In this document: in pieces, positions 25,002 to 37,608 of the stretch
How positions within the stretch are numbered: position 1 is the stretch's first letter
Layout: each line of letters begins with the position of its first letter
DNA from: Geosiphon pyriformis
Lineage: Eukaryota > Glomeromycota > Glomeromycetes > Archaeosporales > Geosiphonaceae
Direction: 5' to 3'
Assembly (NCBI GenBank): GCA_016748015.1
Contig: JAAOMT010000594.1
Location: forward strand, 1 to 64,000
DNA length: 64,000 nucleotides
Notes under the pieces: model-generated
Databases searched by the model: none
Seen by the model: only the letters and a program-made list of their open reading frames with translations
What the model was told of the DNA's origin: nothing
Position numbers and translations under genes: made by a program

Positions 25002-25135
25002 TGTTGCCTTGATTGGCTCGAGTGGCCAGTCACATGTAGCAAATGCATGAACCATGTTTAGTTGGCTACTTTTCTTTGTAACTTATTTTAGACTTTGGTT
25101 GGGCTGCACTCGTTAATAAATAAATAAAAAATAAT
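25002..25135 (+). other. 3' tail of the LINE
   Basis: A non-coding tail with CCTTGATTGG, TCACATGTAG, AAATGCATGA and terminal CTCGTTAA, then TAAATAAATAAAAAATAATAA. It matches the half-LINE tail at 18185-18325. Confidence 0.75.
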
Positions 25136-25144
25136 AATAATATA

Positions 25145-26188
25145 TTGTATATTGTTTGTATAAAAGTATTATTTTTAAAAAGTAATATTAAAAAACTTTG
25201 TTTATATTTAGTAATATTAAAACAATTAATAAGCTTATAAATTTTATATACAGTTTAAAAATAATTTATTATAATAAAATATAATTAATAAGATTTAAGT
25301 ATAAGATAGTTATAAAAAAATTAGTTTAATCTATTATAATAATTTATGTTATTTGTAATCTGTTATTTTTATTTTTAAATAATATTGTAAAATTACTTAG
25401 AATTATTGAAACTTTTGACATTTATTTTAATTTATACAAATTATGTATATATTTTTTAAATATTAATAATAATATATATATTATAATAGATTTGTAATTT
25501 TGTTTTAATTGGTTTAAATAACTAGTTATATATAGAAAATATATAATTTGTATTTAGTTTAGATTATTTAATATAATATAATATATTAAATAACATATAA
25601 ACTTTATTTATTAAATAATAATAAAAAATAAAAAATAGTTTAATTATTAATTATAATATAAAATTATTTTATTTTACAAATAATTGCAATTCATGTTTTT
25701 TCATATATAATTAATTACTTAAGTCAATTAAAATTATATTATATTATATTAACAAAAATATTTAATTTACAATATAATTACAAACTTAATTATACAAAAA
25801 AAACATTAATCTAATATATAAATTAACAAAAATAAAATTACTTAACTTAAACAGTTATCATTATTTAATAAATAACAAAAACATTGGTTTTTATTTTTTA
25901 ACAAATACAATTTCAGTTTAAAAGTATTAAAAAAAATTGTTTAATATTTTTAGAGTTTTAAAAGGTTTGTTTATATATTTAATAATAATTAAGTCAATAA
26001 TTAGCTTTTAAAAATAAAATAATTCACGTATATAGTATAAATTATAAATTCAATTGTAAACAATGTTATTTACATTAATTTTTAAAGTAATTTATAAAAA
26101 AAGTCATTTACAAAAAATGTTTCATCAAAATTAGTAATATATTTTATAAAGTAAATCTTTAAACACCAAACTTTTGTAAAAAATTATC
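25145..26188. other. AT-rich intergenic DNA
   Basis: No coding signal. It contains a copy of the short degenerate repeat (about 25675-25790) and, at its right end, the probable promoter of the REX4-type gene. No clear TATA or initiator can be singled out in such AT-rich sequence. Confidence 0.5.
25675..25790 (+). repeat. Short degenerate interspersed repeat, copy 2
   Basis: Matches the repeat at 5690-5800 and 29015-29115 around GCAATTCATG, a TCATATATAATTA block, and ACTTAAGTCAATTAAAA. Confidence 0.45.
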
Positions 26189-27464
26189 ATGTCTTTACAG
26201 CATGATAGGACTGGAAAGGTAAATAGTAGGCTTAAAATCTTTTCTAAATTTTCTAAAATCCTTACACAAATTTAGGCAGTCAATAGAAAGAGCAAAAAGA
26301 ATCGAAGTCTTCAAAAACCCTTTATAGTTCCAAAGAAGCAAATTCAAAAAGACGAACTTGGACCTGTAAAGAAGAAATTACGGATAAGGTATAATTTCGT
26401 ACTTAGAAGGCAATTCAAAACCAAACCATTTATTAATACAATTAATGAAACCAGCTCTGAGCGAAAAACACTAGTTGAAAACACAAGTGTTACAAAAACC
26501 ATAGTGAAAAGTGACATATGGCTCGAGGGGGTTAAGCAAGATTTGAACCCACTGTACAGCAACAGCGAGCTAAAATCCACAAATCTATTAACAAATTTTA
26601 ATCTGGCAAGTAATCAAAACAAGTGAGTGATTTTGGTCGTTACTTTTTAATTTTTGACTCAAACATAATATTAACGGAGAGTTTGAGAAACGGCAAAATA
26701 GAATCGGAAAATATATAGCCATGGATTGTGAAATGGTTGGGGTCGGTCCTGACGGAATAGAATCTGCTCTGGCGCGTGTGAGTATCGTAAACTTTCACGG
26801 TACGGTAATATTGGATAAATACGTACGCCCTTTAGAACGCATCACAGATTTTCGTACATCCATCAGCGGAATCACACCAGATTTACTAATCCAAGGTAAT
26901 AAGAAACCATTCTTGACTGCTTTTTTCAGATCTCAGAATTTTTAATGATCTACTGTTTTTAAGCCCACGAATTCAAAGATGTTCAAAAAGAAATCGCGGA
27001 AATTCTTCAAGATCGAATAATCATTGGCCATTCTATTCATTACGATTTCAGGGTAAAATGCATAATTGTGATGTATTTTTATTCCCATAAAATACTTAAT
27101 TCATCTATTATTTTAAAGGCCTTGCTTTTAAATCATCCACATCGAATGATACGTGATACTTCACTGTATACCCCATTAAGGCAGCACGCTAGAGGTAAGA
27201 CACCATCGCTAAAAAAATTAGCAAAAGAAGAGCTTGGACTAATTATTCAGCAAGGAACTCATTCCTCTGTGAGTATTTTTCGAAGGTTTTTTATTGTACT
27301 TAAAAACCTATTGAGTAAATTTGCTACAATTATAGGTGGAAGATGCCAAAGTTTGTATGCTGCTCTTCCGCAAACATAAAAAGGATTGGGAAAAATTATT
27401 TTTTGTAAAAAGAAATTCAAAAAAAAGGCCATCAGACAATCAAGAATAACCAGATTACAACATA
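26189..27464 (+). CDS. REX4: REX4-type DEDDh 3'-5' RNA exonuclease (6 exons)
   Basis: Rex4-family exonucleases act in the nucleolus on pre-rRNA processing. Exons: 26189-26218, 26276-26609, 26680-26895, 26964-27052, 27119-27268 and 27336-27464; every junction is GT..AG with matching phase, and introns are 57-70 bp. The product is about 315 aa (yeast Rex4 is about 290). Residues 1-130 are basic and poorly conserved, typical of the nucleolar-targeting half. The exonuclease domain starts at [15 protein letters not shown] (D137, E139), continues through SGITPDLL and GHSIHYDF (D221), and ends with the H271/D276 pair in HSSVEDA, so all five DEDDh residues are present. The next gene is convergent, its stop 155 bp away. 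Related REXO/ISG20-like exonucleases are the alternative, but the block order fits REX4 best. Confidence 0.9.
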
Positions 27465-27506
27465 GGTTCCCAGTATTGGGTTTTCCAGATTAATTTTTCT
27501 CGTTTG

Positions 27507-27512
27507 AATAAA
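27507..27512 (+). promoter_or_regulatory. Candidate polyadenylation signal of the REX4 gene
   Basis: AATAAA lies 43 bp after the stop codon, in the 155-bp gap between the two convergent genes. The position fits a polyadenylation signal, but the hexamer is common in AT-rich DNA. Confidence 0.45.
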
Positions 27513-27619
27513 AGCTTTATATTAGGCTTCGAATAGATTCGAAATCTCGGGAGTGATTATATTGACTATTAGACCAAAGATCGAATTAATCATTTAAACA
27601 ATATTCAACAAAGCCAATC

Positions 27620-28043
27620 TCAATGTCCATGTTGAGCTTTTTTCCATTTGATATTATCACCGGCTGAAATGATATTGGAAAAGTTAATTAGATGATTTTA
27701 GATACTAAAAAAGAAACTTTCGCTTTTTCTCAAATGAAATAGCAATCTATATGATGCCAGTGAGACTTGTCGACCATTAACACATACCTTTTGGGTTTTT
27801 TGGATCAGTGTCATATGGGGGAGCTGGAGTTTTTATTTTAGGCTTGGGTTTAGTCCGAGTAGAAAGCGAAGCTGAAGTTTACATCTTCATTTAAGCAAAC
27901 TCACTTGATAGCATGGCGTTTTCAATCTTCACAATACCAACATACACGATGGCAGCACCGGCCATAAAAGGCCAAAGAGGTTTTAAGATAGGTGTAGGCC
28001 AAACACGAAAACCAGTAATACGAGTAATAAAGCTTTCAATCAT
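27620..28043 (-). CDS. ATP18: ATP synthase subunit j (Atp18), 3 exons
   Basis: A small inner-membrane subunit of mitochondrial F1Fo ATP synthase. Exons on the minus strand: 28043-27905, 27823-27788 and 27663-27620, with introns of 81 and 124 bp; GT..AG and phases all match, giving 72 aa. The hallmark is FRVWPTPILKPLWPF near residues 12-26, followed by a single membrane segment (about 27-41) and then NAML. The second exon carries YDTDPKNPK, matching the conserved DPRNPR-like end of the family. A shorter first intron (33 bp, acceptor inside the same region) is possible in sequence but below usual size, and the 81-bp form has an ACTAAAC branch-like site. No exon exceeds 139 bp, so simple open-frame scans miss it. 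It is convergent with REX4. Confidence 0.85.
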
Positions 28044-30556
28044 TGTTATAATACAAGGAAGGATATTGAAATTTGCACCCTTAGGTAAAATAATTTATTG
28101 ATATGTTGATCGAAAATTTAGTAAGTAAAAACAATTACTGTAGCATAAAATATTTCTTTAAAAATAATTAATTTAACAATTTTAACATACCACTTACATT
28201 AATCAAAGATATACAAAATTTTGAATGTATTAAAAATACAACTATTTTTTTATTATATAATTTATACTTAAAAAAAAAATAAAACTCTTTTTCTTTTGTA
28301 TTTTTATAATTAAAACTGGAGCAAAAAGTAAAAAAGTTGTAATTTTTTATTTTTAAAGCAATTGGTAGAATTTTTTACTAACAAAGCACTTGTTGTTTAA
28401 CAGCACTCTATAAAACCATTTTTTTAAATAAAGTAGTAGTAAACTAGTTTTTTATTGGTTCTAAAACACTATTTTTGTTTTTGGTTAAAAGTTTTTATAA
28501 AAAAACCCATCTAAAATAGTTTTAATGTAATTTTTTGTTTATTTTAAGAGTTTTAAAATATTTGTTAAAAAGCCAATAATCAAATTATCTTTTTTTTTCC
28601 AAATAATTAAAAAAACCAAGTCAATTAAAAAATTATTTTTTTAACTTTTTATTATATTTAATAACAATTTTTTTGCAATATTAAAATTTTTTTTTGCTGT
28701 TTTAATATTAGTTTTAGTGTTTTAAAACCAGTTTTTCTTTTTATAAAAATAAAACTTTGGTTTTTTTGGCTTTTTTGTTAATTTTACAATATTAATATTA
28801 ATTATAATACTTAATTTTATTATAATTATAAATAATAATTAGTTTTTTATTTTAAATAATAATAATAAAAACATATTAATTTATTTTAATTTGAATTTAA
28901 TTTTTAATATATATTTTTAAAATATTAGTCTTTAATTAATTATTATTAATTTTATTATTATTATTATTTAATAAATGTAGTTTTATTGCTATTTAATACA
29001 AAAAATCAAATTAAAAAACTTTAACTAAATACAATTTATGTGCTTTTTATATGTAATCAGTTACTTAAATTAATTAAGACTATATTATATACTTATTTGT
29101 ATTATTATATTACTATTTAATCCAGAAAAAACAAATAAAATTTACAAAATCCAAAACCAACAATAAAATTTTTATTAATATTAGCCAAATAAACCATATT
29201 ATTTAACAAATAAAATAACAAAAGACATAATAATTTAGAAATTATATCTATATTATTAACTAAACTATTATTCTTTATATCTGTTTTAAATTTAAATTTA
29301 ACAACTTATATTATTATTTTGTAATTTTCAATAAACTTATGAATAAACTCTATTATTATTGAAACTGTTTTTTTTCTATTTTTAAACATTAATACTATTT
29401 TCTTAAATATTAATACTATCTTCTTAAACTATTTTTTTATAACAAAATTTTTACAAAAAATTTTATACAGATTTATATTAAATAAACTTAACAAAAAAAT
29501 TTAAATAATTATTAACAATAAAAAAATTTTAACATCAACTAAAAATTTTCAGCAAGTAATCAAATTTTATATTATTTTTTATATAAAATAACATTTTTTG
29601 AACAAGTAAAAACATGATTAGAAAACTTTATTCTATCATAAAGCAAATACAATACACCAAAATAGCATTTGTTATAAAGTTTTTTTCTAATTATAACTAG
29701 TATTATGAGAAAGTTTTCTTAAAAATTATACTATAATTAATTTTTAATACAATTTTAAATTAAAAAATAATACTGAAAATTATTTAATTGTAATATATAG
29801 ATAATTATATTAATCTTAATAAGTACTGTTTTTGATTTATATTAAATTTTTATTTAATAGAATATTATTATTTTTTTTATTTAAAAATCTAAAGATTAGC
29901 TTAATAAGTTTTTTCTAATTTTTAATAAATATTAGATAATTTTTTTTGATGAATGTTTTTTTTATTTAATTTAATATATAATGTAATGTTTTTGTCAAAA
30001 TTGCTGTTAGTAACCACTATTATACTAGTCTTTTAAGAAGAATTTTCATCATATTTTATATTTTTATTTGTGTTTTTTCTTAAAGTTTCTGCAAAAATAC
30101 TCTTTTTATTTTATATTAATATCAGATATTTGTATTTTTTGTTTATAATATCTTATTCTTAATAAATTTAAAAAAGATTAAAAAAATATATAATTCAACC
30201 AAATTAGTATTTAAAAATAATTTTAATTAGAGATTATTTTTTTAAAACATAAAAAAATTGTTTCAGATTTTTGAATTAACTGTTAATTTTGGCCAAAATA
30301 TTACTATTAATAAATTTCATATAATTATATATAATTAATATTCTTCTAATATGTTTTTAATTTTGTCAAGTTTAGATCTTATTTATGTTTTATTATTGTT
30401 TTTACCAATAAGAAATGATAATAGAAGAGTAATAGTTTTTTTTAAACTTTTATTAAAGTTTAAATTTATAAAAGAAAAAAGTCTTCAATTTATTGATTAT
30501 ATTATTATAATTGAATTTTATAATTTTTATTAGTTATTATATACATTAGCCACTAA
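28044..30556. other. AT-rich repeat desert
   Basis: No gene is supported. About 28300-28800 retains more G and T than its surroundings (for example ACTGGAGCAAAAAGTAAAAAAG) and may be a decayed repeat of unknown class. The short degenerate repeat recurs at about 29015-29115. The 60-codon frame at 30351-30533 has no recognisable features. Confidence 0.4.
29015..29115 (+). repeat. Short degenerate interspersed repeat, copy 3
   Basis: Matches 5690-5800 and 25675-25790 around AAATACAATTTATG, TATATGTAATCAG and TTACTTAAATTAATTAA. Class unknown. Confidence 0.45.
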
Positions 30557-31247
30557 TATTATATAATTAGCCACCCTATTTTTAAATAGTAATCATTAAC
30601 CTGATTAATAATTTGACTGTTAATCTGATTATTAACTTGATTATTAAACTGATCAATAACTTAATTATTGACTTAATCATTAATTTGATCATTGACTTAG
30701 TTATTGACTATTTTTAATAACTATATAAGTAATAAGTCTCTTAACTATAAAAGAACATAATTAAAGTAATAAAATAAAACCCACTATTAATTACTTTTTT
30801 TTAATTTACTTATTTTTTTTTTCTTATTTTTAAGTATTTGAACATCTTGAAATAAAAGATTACTAATTGGTATTTACATATCTTATCTTTTTTACTTTTT
30901 GATTTGTATTTATTAAAATTAGCTTAAAAAGTGATTGCTTGCATTTGTGATTAAATAAAAAAATAATTGAAAAGCACAATGATATCTATTATTAATTATA
31001 AGAATTACTAAGTTGAAACATAGAACAATAATAGTAATATTATCTTGTTAACAATTACAAACTATTTCTTACTTTTAGATTTCCAGAAAAAATTAATAAC
31101 TGTGATATTTATGAAATTAATTACACATATTCAATCTTTACTTATTTAATTCACTTTTTTATTGTAATTTTCTTTTTGATAAATTTTATTACTCTATAAT
31201 TTTGTTTTTCTTTGCTATCTATTAATTTATTACTTCAACTTATAACA
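30557..31247 (+). repeat. 5' LTR of the old Ty3-type element
   Basis: Matches 37609-38232 from ATATAATTAGCCACCC to TAACA/TAATA. It contains a minisatellite at about 30595-30715 built from roughly 12-bp units (GATTATTAACTT and variants), TATATAAGTAATAAGT (promoter-like) and AATAAAA. A PBS-like TAGTGTTTTCTG follows the LTR; its unmutated form would resemble TGGTGCTTCCTG of element A. Confidence 0.8.
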
Positions 31248-31317
31248 TAAAAGTAGTGTTTTCTGTAAAATTGTTAAAATTCACTTTGTTTTTTATTGTA
31301 TAAGTGATTATTTATAT

Positions 31318-32730
31318 TTGCCACAACAATCAGAAAAACACTTTATAGTATACAACAGAAACAATTTAAATTTTATTGAACTTAATCTTTTGTTTTTTTG
31401 CTTAATCTGTTTTTTTGTTGAAAAACAATTCAATACACAATTTCAAAATTTTTGGAACTGGTTTTTGAATAAAAATTCAGCTAAAATTTATACAGCTTAT
31501 ATAATCTATTTTTTTAATCAAGTTTATTTTAAAGAAATCTTTAAAAAAAAAAACAACAACATTAATTAACTTTTATATTCAATGACTTTTAAACAATAGT
31601 TTCCTAATTTCGAATATCTGAATCATCAAATTCACATTTAAATTGCTACTTACTAATTAATTAAAACACTTTTTAAAACAAAAAAAAAAGCTACTAAATC
31701 ATTCTTGTTTTTAATTACTTCTTAATTAAATTAAACTGTTTTACACAAACAACTATCTTTAAAATAATGGCTGTTGATCTTATGCAAACAAATATTCTAG
31801 CTATTTTCTAAGATACACAAACTGTTTTGGGATAAAAAAACAACACTTCACTACTATTATTTAAAGATAATACATAAGATCTAATTGAATAATTAGATAA
31901 TTTTGAAAGAACAGTTACAGCCAACCAATATGATAAAAAATACAAGTTTTAAATTATTGGTGGCTATTTTTAACGCTTTTTTGCTACTTGGTTCTTACAA
32001 AAAACCAATGTTGATACTTACCAAAAAATTATTAGATAAATACCAACAAATTTTGGAAAAGAAAACACTTTTTTTACTACTTAGTTTGAAAACAAATTTA
32101 AAACTTCCATTTTGATTTCTAAATAATATATGAAACTAGAAAAAAAACTCAAAATTTTGGTAAAATTGTGATTGAATACACAAAAGCAATAAAAAAACTC
32201 ATTAAATAAGTAGATTCTAAAAGAAATTAGACAAAAAAACAAAAAATTTACTCTTTTATAAAAGAATTGAAAATTAACTTATTATATGTTTTTTGGTTTT
32301 TTTTGGCTTTAAAAAATAATCTTACCATAAATATAGCCATTAAACTTGCTCAAAAAATCAAAAATAACCAAAAAATGTATTTAAGATCTATCTTTTTAGT
32401 TTTTGTTTTTGCTCTTGTTATGGCTTTTGCTTCTTAAATGGCTGTTACTTTTTTTGCTGTTCAAATCCAAAATCCCAATAAACAATTGATAAATAAACTT
32501 ATAGCCAATCTTGCCTAGTTATTAGAACTATTAGCCCAAGCCATCAGAAAAATTTAGCAACTTCAAAGACATAAATTTAAATTCTGTTTTAATCAGTCCC
32601 AGCAATTTTTTTATCAAAGACAACAAAATTATGGCTTATTTGTGTGTTATTGTTGTAAATTAACTAGACATTTCTCCAGAAATTACAACAATCTTTTTTT
32701 GCTTTTTTCAGTTCTTAAAAACAATAATAA
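31318..32730 (+). pseudogene. Decayed gag of the old Ty3-type element
   Basis: Only fragments remain open, but a capsid-like region can be followed (about 31890-32250) and a nucleocapsid knuckle appears near 32645-32690 as C-Y-C-C-K-L-T-R-H-F-S-R-N-Y, where the last Cys ligand has become Tyr. Many Trp and Gln codons are stops. Confidence 0.6.
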
Positions 32731-33293
32731 CTAAAATAATAAACCTATTAACAATAATGCTCTTAATTAAAGACCTAATTATACCAATATTAATTTCTTT
32801 GGAGAGAATTTTTTAGTTAAAGCCACTGTTTATTAGTCTTTAAACTGGTAAGTATACTTTTAAAAGGTGAGAGTGTAAACTAACCAAAAGAAAACTTCTT
32901 TTATGTTTTTAGTTTAACAGATAATAATTATAATATAAATAAATTAGTTATTAACTCTCTGAATCCACAAAGAAAAAAAAAACCAAGGTTGATTTTATTT
33001 TAGAATTTAATAAAGCTTTCATATTAACTGCTAATAACAATAAGCCACTAAAAGCTAAAGTTTTTAAGAATTCTCTAAAGTTAAAACTCCCAAAAATTGT
33101 GCAAAAATCTAGATTCTATTTTGTTGTCAAAGATTTTATAAAAACCATAACACACATTATTTTTGGCCAATTAATGACTCATTTATAGTTTAGAAAAAAT
33201 CTTTGCAAATTTTTGATTTCAAAGAAAAAGACACCAAAAACTAATAAGTGCTTTTAACAAACTAAACTTATTAATAACAGCAATATTAGTCTT

Positions 33294-36200
33294 TTGATTT
33301 GCAAAGCCCAAGTGGTTAGTTACTTTATTGATTTAATTCTAGACAACAAATTATCTGTCAGTGTTATTGCCAAACATTTTCTTAAAGTTATTAGTAAAAA
33401 AATTAATGAATCTTTAACTTATCTTATAACTAATATGCATAAAAATAAAATAAAAAGTTTGGGTATTGCCAAAACTATTCTTGTTTGTATTAATAGTATT
33501 AGTATTAAAACTAATATAAAAGTTTCTAAAGCCAAAAAATACATTATTATTGTTGACAATAAGTGGTTTAAAAAAGCCAAAGCTTTGCTAAACTATAAGC
33601 TATATGAATTAATCATCAAATGTAATAAGAAACCCATTGTAGTTAAGTGCTATCATTGAACAACTTTTCAAGTATTCAAGCAAAGCCCAAAAATAAACAA
33701 TTATATAATGAAGAAAGCAATAATAAAGAAAATGAAAAAAAACAAAAAAAAACTGCTGAATTTGTTTATACTATCTTTACTAGCAATAACAAGTTACTAG
33801 ATAATGTTAAAATTAACAAAAAAAAATTATTGTAAATAACAAGCCAATCTGCTGACTTTACTATAATATTCTTAAAAAAACTTTTGATAGAAAGCCTGGC
33901 AAAAAAACCAAATATAGTTATTGGTAGCATGATTTTTGTATTTGACACTAGTGTAATAAATTTTTATATTCTCCTAATAATAAATGCAAATTTTGCCTAA
34001 TCTATTACAAAGACTAAGAATCTATTAACTTGATATCAAGAGAAAAGATAAAAAAAATGCAAAAATTCTTTAAAAATAAATTACTTAAAATATAATCATT
34101 AATAATAGAACAAAAAAAAATCTTTTCCAGAAGAAAAAAAAGTAGACATTAAAAACTTGTTGGTTAAAAACAATTCAGTTATTTCAAAAAAAAGTGATAT
34201 TTTTAAACATATTTATATAATACAACATATTATTACTATCAAAAAAACTTGTTCTATTTACTTGAAGTTTTATCAATCTAATTATCATAATAATAAGTTT
34301 ATTAAGAAAGAAATAAACCAGATAAAAAACCTTGAATTTATACAAAAAACCAAGAATAAATAAGTCTTTTTAATTGTAGTAATATCCAAAAAAGATGAAA
34401 TTCTATGCTTTTGTGTTAACTATTGCCAATTAAATACTATTATTGAAAAAAACATATATTTACTTTCCAAAATTAATGCAATATTAAATTAATTTAATAA
34501 TACTGCTTTTTTTTAATCATTAATTTAATTGTTAAATTTTAACAAATAAAAATGAATTCAGAAAGCAGAAAAAAAATTATTTTTATTACCAAGTATGATA
34601 CATACAAATTTACACTTATGTTTTTTGGTTTTATCAATACTTCTTCTACTTTTTAATATCTAATAAACAAAGTATTTGAATCAGTAAAAAAAACTTTATT
34701 CTGGTCTATTTAAATAACATAATAGTATACTTAAAAATTTGGAATAAACATCTTAAATATTTATAAAAAATTTTTGATCTTCTTAAAAATACTGGTCTCA
34801 AAATTAAAATTAATTTTTTTTTTGGACATCAATTTATCCAGTTTTTTGGTAATTTTATTATAAAAAATAAAATTTTTTTTAACCCAACCAAGATTAAAAA
34901 AGTCCAGAATATTAGACAACCAATAAATGTGTATAAATTACATTTTTTTCTTGGTTTGGTATTTTATTATTGCAAATTTGTTAAGAATTTTTCTAAAATT
35001 GCCTTTTTTCTTAATTAGTTATTCAAAAAAAATGTTAATTATTACTGAAATATATATTAACAAAAAACATTTGAAACTTTAAAAAAAAAATTGGTTATAA
35101 AACCTATTCTCAAGTAATTTAATCTGGATTAATCTTTTATTTTTTATACTAATATATTTAAATATAGACTTGGCATTATTCTTTTACAAAAAAATAAAGA
35201 TGACAAAAAACATGTTATAATATATGCCAATAAACTTTTTTTACCAGCAAAACAGAACTATTTAGTTATTAAGCAAGAATACTTAGCAGTAGTTTAGTTT
35301 ACCAGTTACTAAAGCAAATATCTTCTTGGTATAAAGTTTTTAGTAGTAACAGATTACTAAGCTTTAGTTTGGCTATGTAATAAAAAAAATCTAAAACACA
35401 AATAGATAACTTGCTAAATACTTTATTTAGATAAATTTGACTATAATATACAATATCACAAAGAAGCTAATTATTAAAACACCAATATTCTATTTAAACT
35501 CATTACCAAATAATAGTATAGTCTTCATAAAACCAAACCAACTTAATTATTAGTAATTTTTTTTTAATTAAACACAATAATAGACTTGGACAATTACTTT
35601 GTTTTAATAGAATTTTTGAATAAAAAACAATATTCACTAAACTACATTCAACAGCAAAGAAAACATTTACACAAACAATTAAATTTCTATTTGATTTATT
35701 AGAACCAACTTTACAAAAGAAATAGAAAAGATCCTGATTGTTCTTAAAGAGTTATCAAATTTGAAGAAAAAAAAATTGTAATCTATAACATACATATTAA
35801 TTTATTAATTAGACACTTTAAAAAAACAAAAACAATTCAGAAAACTTTTATTTGTTATTATTAGCCTATCTTAAAAAAAATATTGTTAAGTATATTAAAA
35901 CTTGTAATACTTGCCAAAAAAGAAAAAAACCCAATTACAAAAAAAACATTAATTTAATCTTTATTGGTTAACTATTTAACAAAATTGATATAGATGTTGT
36001 TAAATCTTTAATCATAACTCTTAATAACAATAAATATATTATTACAGCTACTAACTATCTTACAAAATAAATAGAAACAAGAGTCACTCCAGATCAAACA
36101 GCAATTTTTATTGTCAACTTTATTTATGAAGATATTATTTATTATTATAACTGCTTCAAAAAACTTTTATCTAACAGAAAAAGAGCTTTTCTTAATACAC

Positions 36201-36850
36201 TGGTTAAAGAACTTTATAAAAAATGTGAATATATTATAAACTTTTTTTCTTTTATTATTCTCAAATAAATGGCTTAATAGAATATTTCAATAGAACACTA
36301 TATAAAATTTTATCCAAAACCAGTAAAGAAACAAACTTATAAAACAAAGTACTGCTTTCAGTTTTGTTAGCTTATAAAACTATAAATAATAACAGAACAA
36401 ATTATGAATTTTTTTATTTGTTTTATGAATGAATAACAATACTACTAATAAAAACTGATATTAAAACAATACTCTTTAAAGAAATTACAATAGGAAATTA
36501 CAAAGACATTTTGCAAAAAAGACTTGATACTATTCTTAATTTCTTGATAAAAGCATAAATAATTGTCTTTAAAAAAATAAAACAGTTTCAAGAAAAGCTT
36601 AAAAAAAAAAAAACTTATAAAACACTTTTTTTAAGTGTTGGTGATTTAATTTTAAAATACCATTTAAACAGAAACAATGTTTATAGTAATAAATTTTCTA
36701 GCTGATAAAAAAAATTTTTTTTAATCAACAAAGTTTTGAACAATGGTTTTTATATTTTACAAGATTAATATAAAACAATCTTTAATAATTGCTCTGTTTA
36801 TAGTACATAATTCAAAAAATATTACAAATGACCTAATTGGTTACCTGTTG
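33294..36850 (+). pseudogene. Decayed pol (protease, RT, RNase H, integrase) of the old element
   Basis: The protease remnant is the open frame 33294-33659: the region ILDNKLSVSVIAKHFL aligns with the retropepsin ILDSGSS.. segment, with the catalytic D kept but S-G changed to N-K. A Cys-rich zinc segment lies near 33950-34010. RT pieces: SKKDEILCFCVNYCQLN near 34388 and the MFFGFIN block (MPFGLTN type) near 34618. RNase H and integrase (a CQKR-type C-x2-C near 35910 and IDIDVV for the first catalytic Asp near 35990) can be traced through multiple frames. Nothing is intact. Confidence 0.75.
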
Positions 36851-36929
36851 TAATAATACTAACATAAATGATTAGCAAAAATCAAATATAAATAAATATA
36901 CTATTTCTAAAACAAAAATATTTTCAATT

Positions 36930-37601
36930 AACATGAACAATTATTTTTTGGATCAAAATATTCAAATCATTTTCTATACTCTTCATAAGTATTAGATCAA
37001 AAATTATCCAAATGCTATTCTGATTATTAAAAAACAAATTATTATAACTGATAACAATAAAACACATACTGTTATTAAATTAAAGAAAACCACTACCAAA
37101 AAAAAAAATTGGTAGCAAAATAGATAAGTATCTGCTAAAAAACATAACAGCAAACATATTATTATCTTTTAATATACTTGAAAAAACAATTAAAAAAATC
37201 TTACTTATAGACAAAAATCTGTCATATAGAAGACAATTAAAACTTTATGGTCAACTTAATAAATCATAAAAGACATAAAACTCATAAAAAAAACAACTTC
37301 AGAAATACAAGTGAAAATTTTGAATATTATATAATTAGATGTTTTAAAAGTTTTAACTATTATTAGAAGAGCCAAAACTCTTATACAAAAATTTGATTTT
37401 TTAAATACAAAACTTATTTTATTTCAAATATTATATACTTTATTCACAAAAAACTTTAATAAATTAATTAGCTTTAAGTTAAACAAAACTTTTCAGATAG
37501 ATTATTCTATAAATAGCTTGATTTTGTTAGAACTTAATCTCTTTGAAAAAAATAATATTATGATTAATTCCATAATTTTTATTAATTATCACATGTATTA
37601 A
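36930..37601 (+). pseudogene. Third ORF between integrase and 3' LTR, old element
   Basis: Downstream of integrase a coding-like frame becomes readable, and its last 88 codons (about 37338-37601) have no internal stop: it reads RRAKTLIQKFDFL and ends NYHMY, 7 bp before the LTR. The upstream part is interrupted. No family is recognised. The position mirrors the extra ORF of elements A and B, but the sequences do not look alike by eye. There is no membrane segment, so an envelope protein is unlikely. Confidence 0.5.
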
Positions 37602-37608
37602 TTATTGA

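Larger units (their letters stand above)
18326..25135 (+). mobile_element. Full-length LINE (ORF1 + ORF2), decayed
   Basis: The leader from about 18326 carries pyrimidine-rich CTTCTTTCTCTCC. ORF1 is intact (18458-20320) and ORF2 is broken (20317-25001). The element ends in a non-coding tail and TAAATAAATAAAA-type repeats. The domain order EEP endonuclease, RT, RNase H, Cys/His finger resembles the I/Tad group of RNase H-bearing LINEs; exact clade not determined. AATAATATA at 18317 and 25136 flanks it, but the background is AT-rich, so that support is modest. Composition differs sharply from both flanks, implying insertion after the surrounding DNA had decayed. Confidence 0.9.

Noticed and set aside
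27913-28101. Plus-strand ORF MAFSIFTIPTY
   Set aside because: It lies antisense to exon 1 of the ATP18 gene, which has family motifs and consistent splice sites.
29580-29710. Possible hairpin or tRNA-derived SINE
   Set aside because: Pairing is weak and AT-only; no A or B box could be identified.
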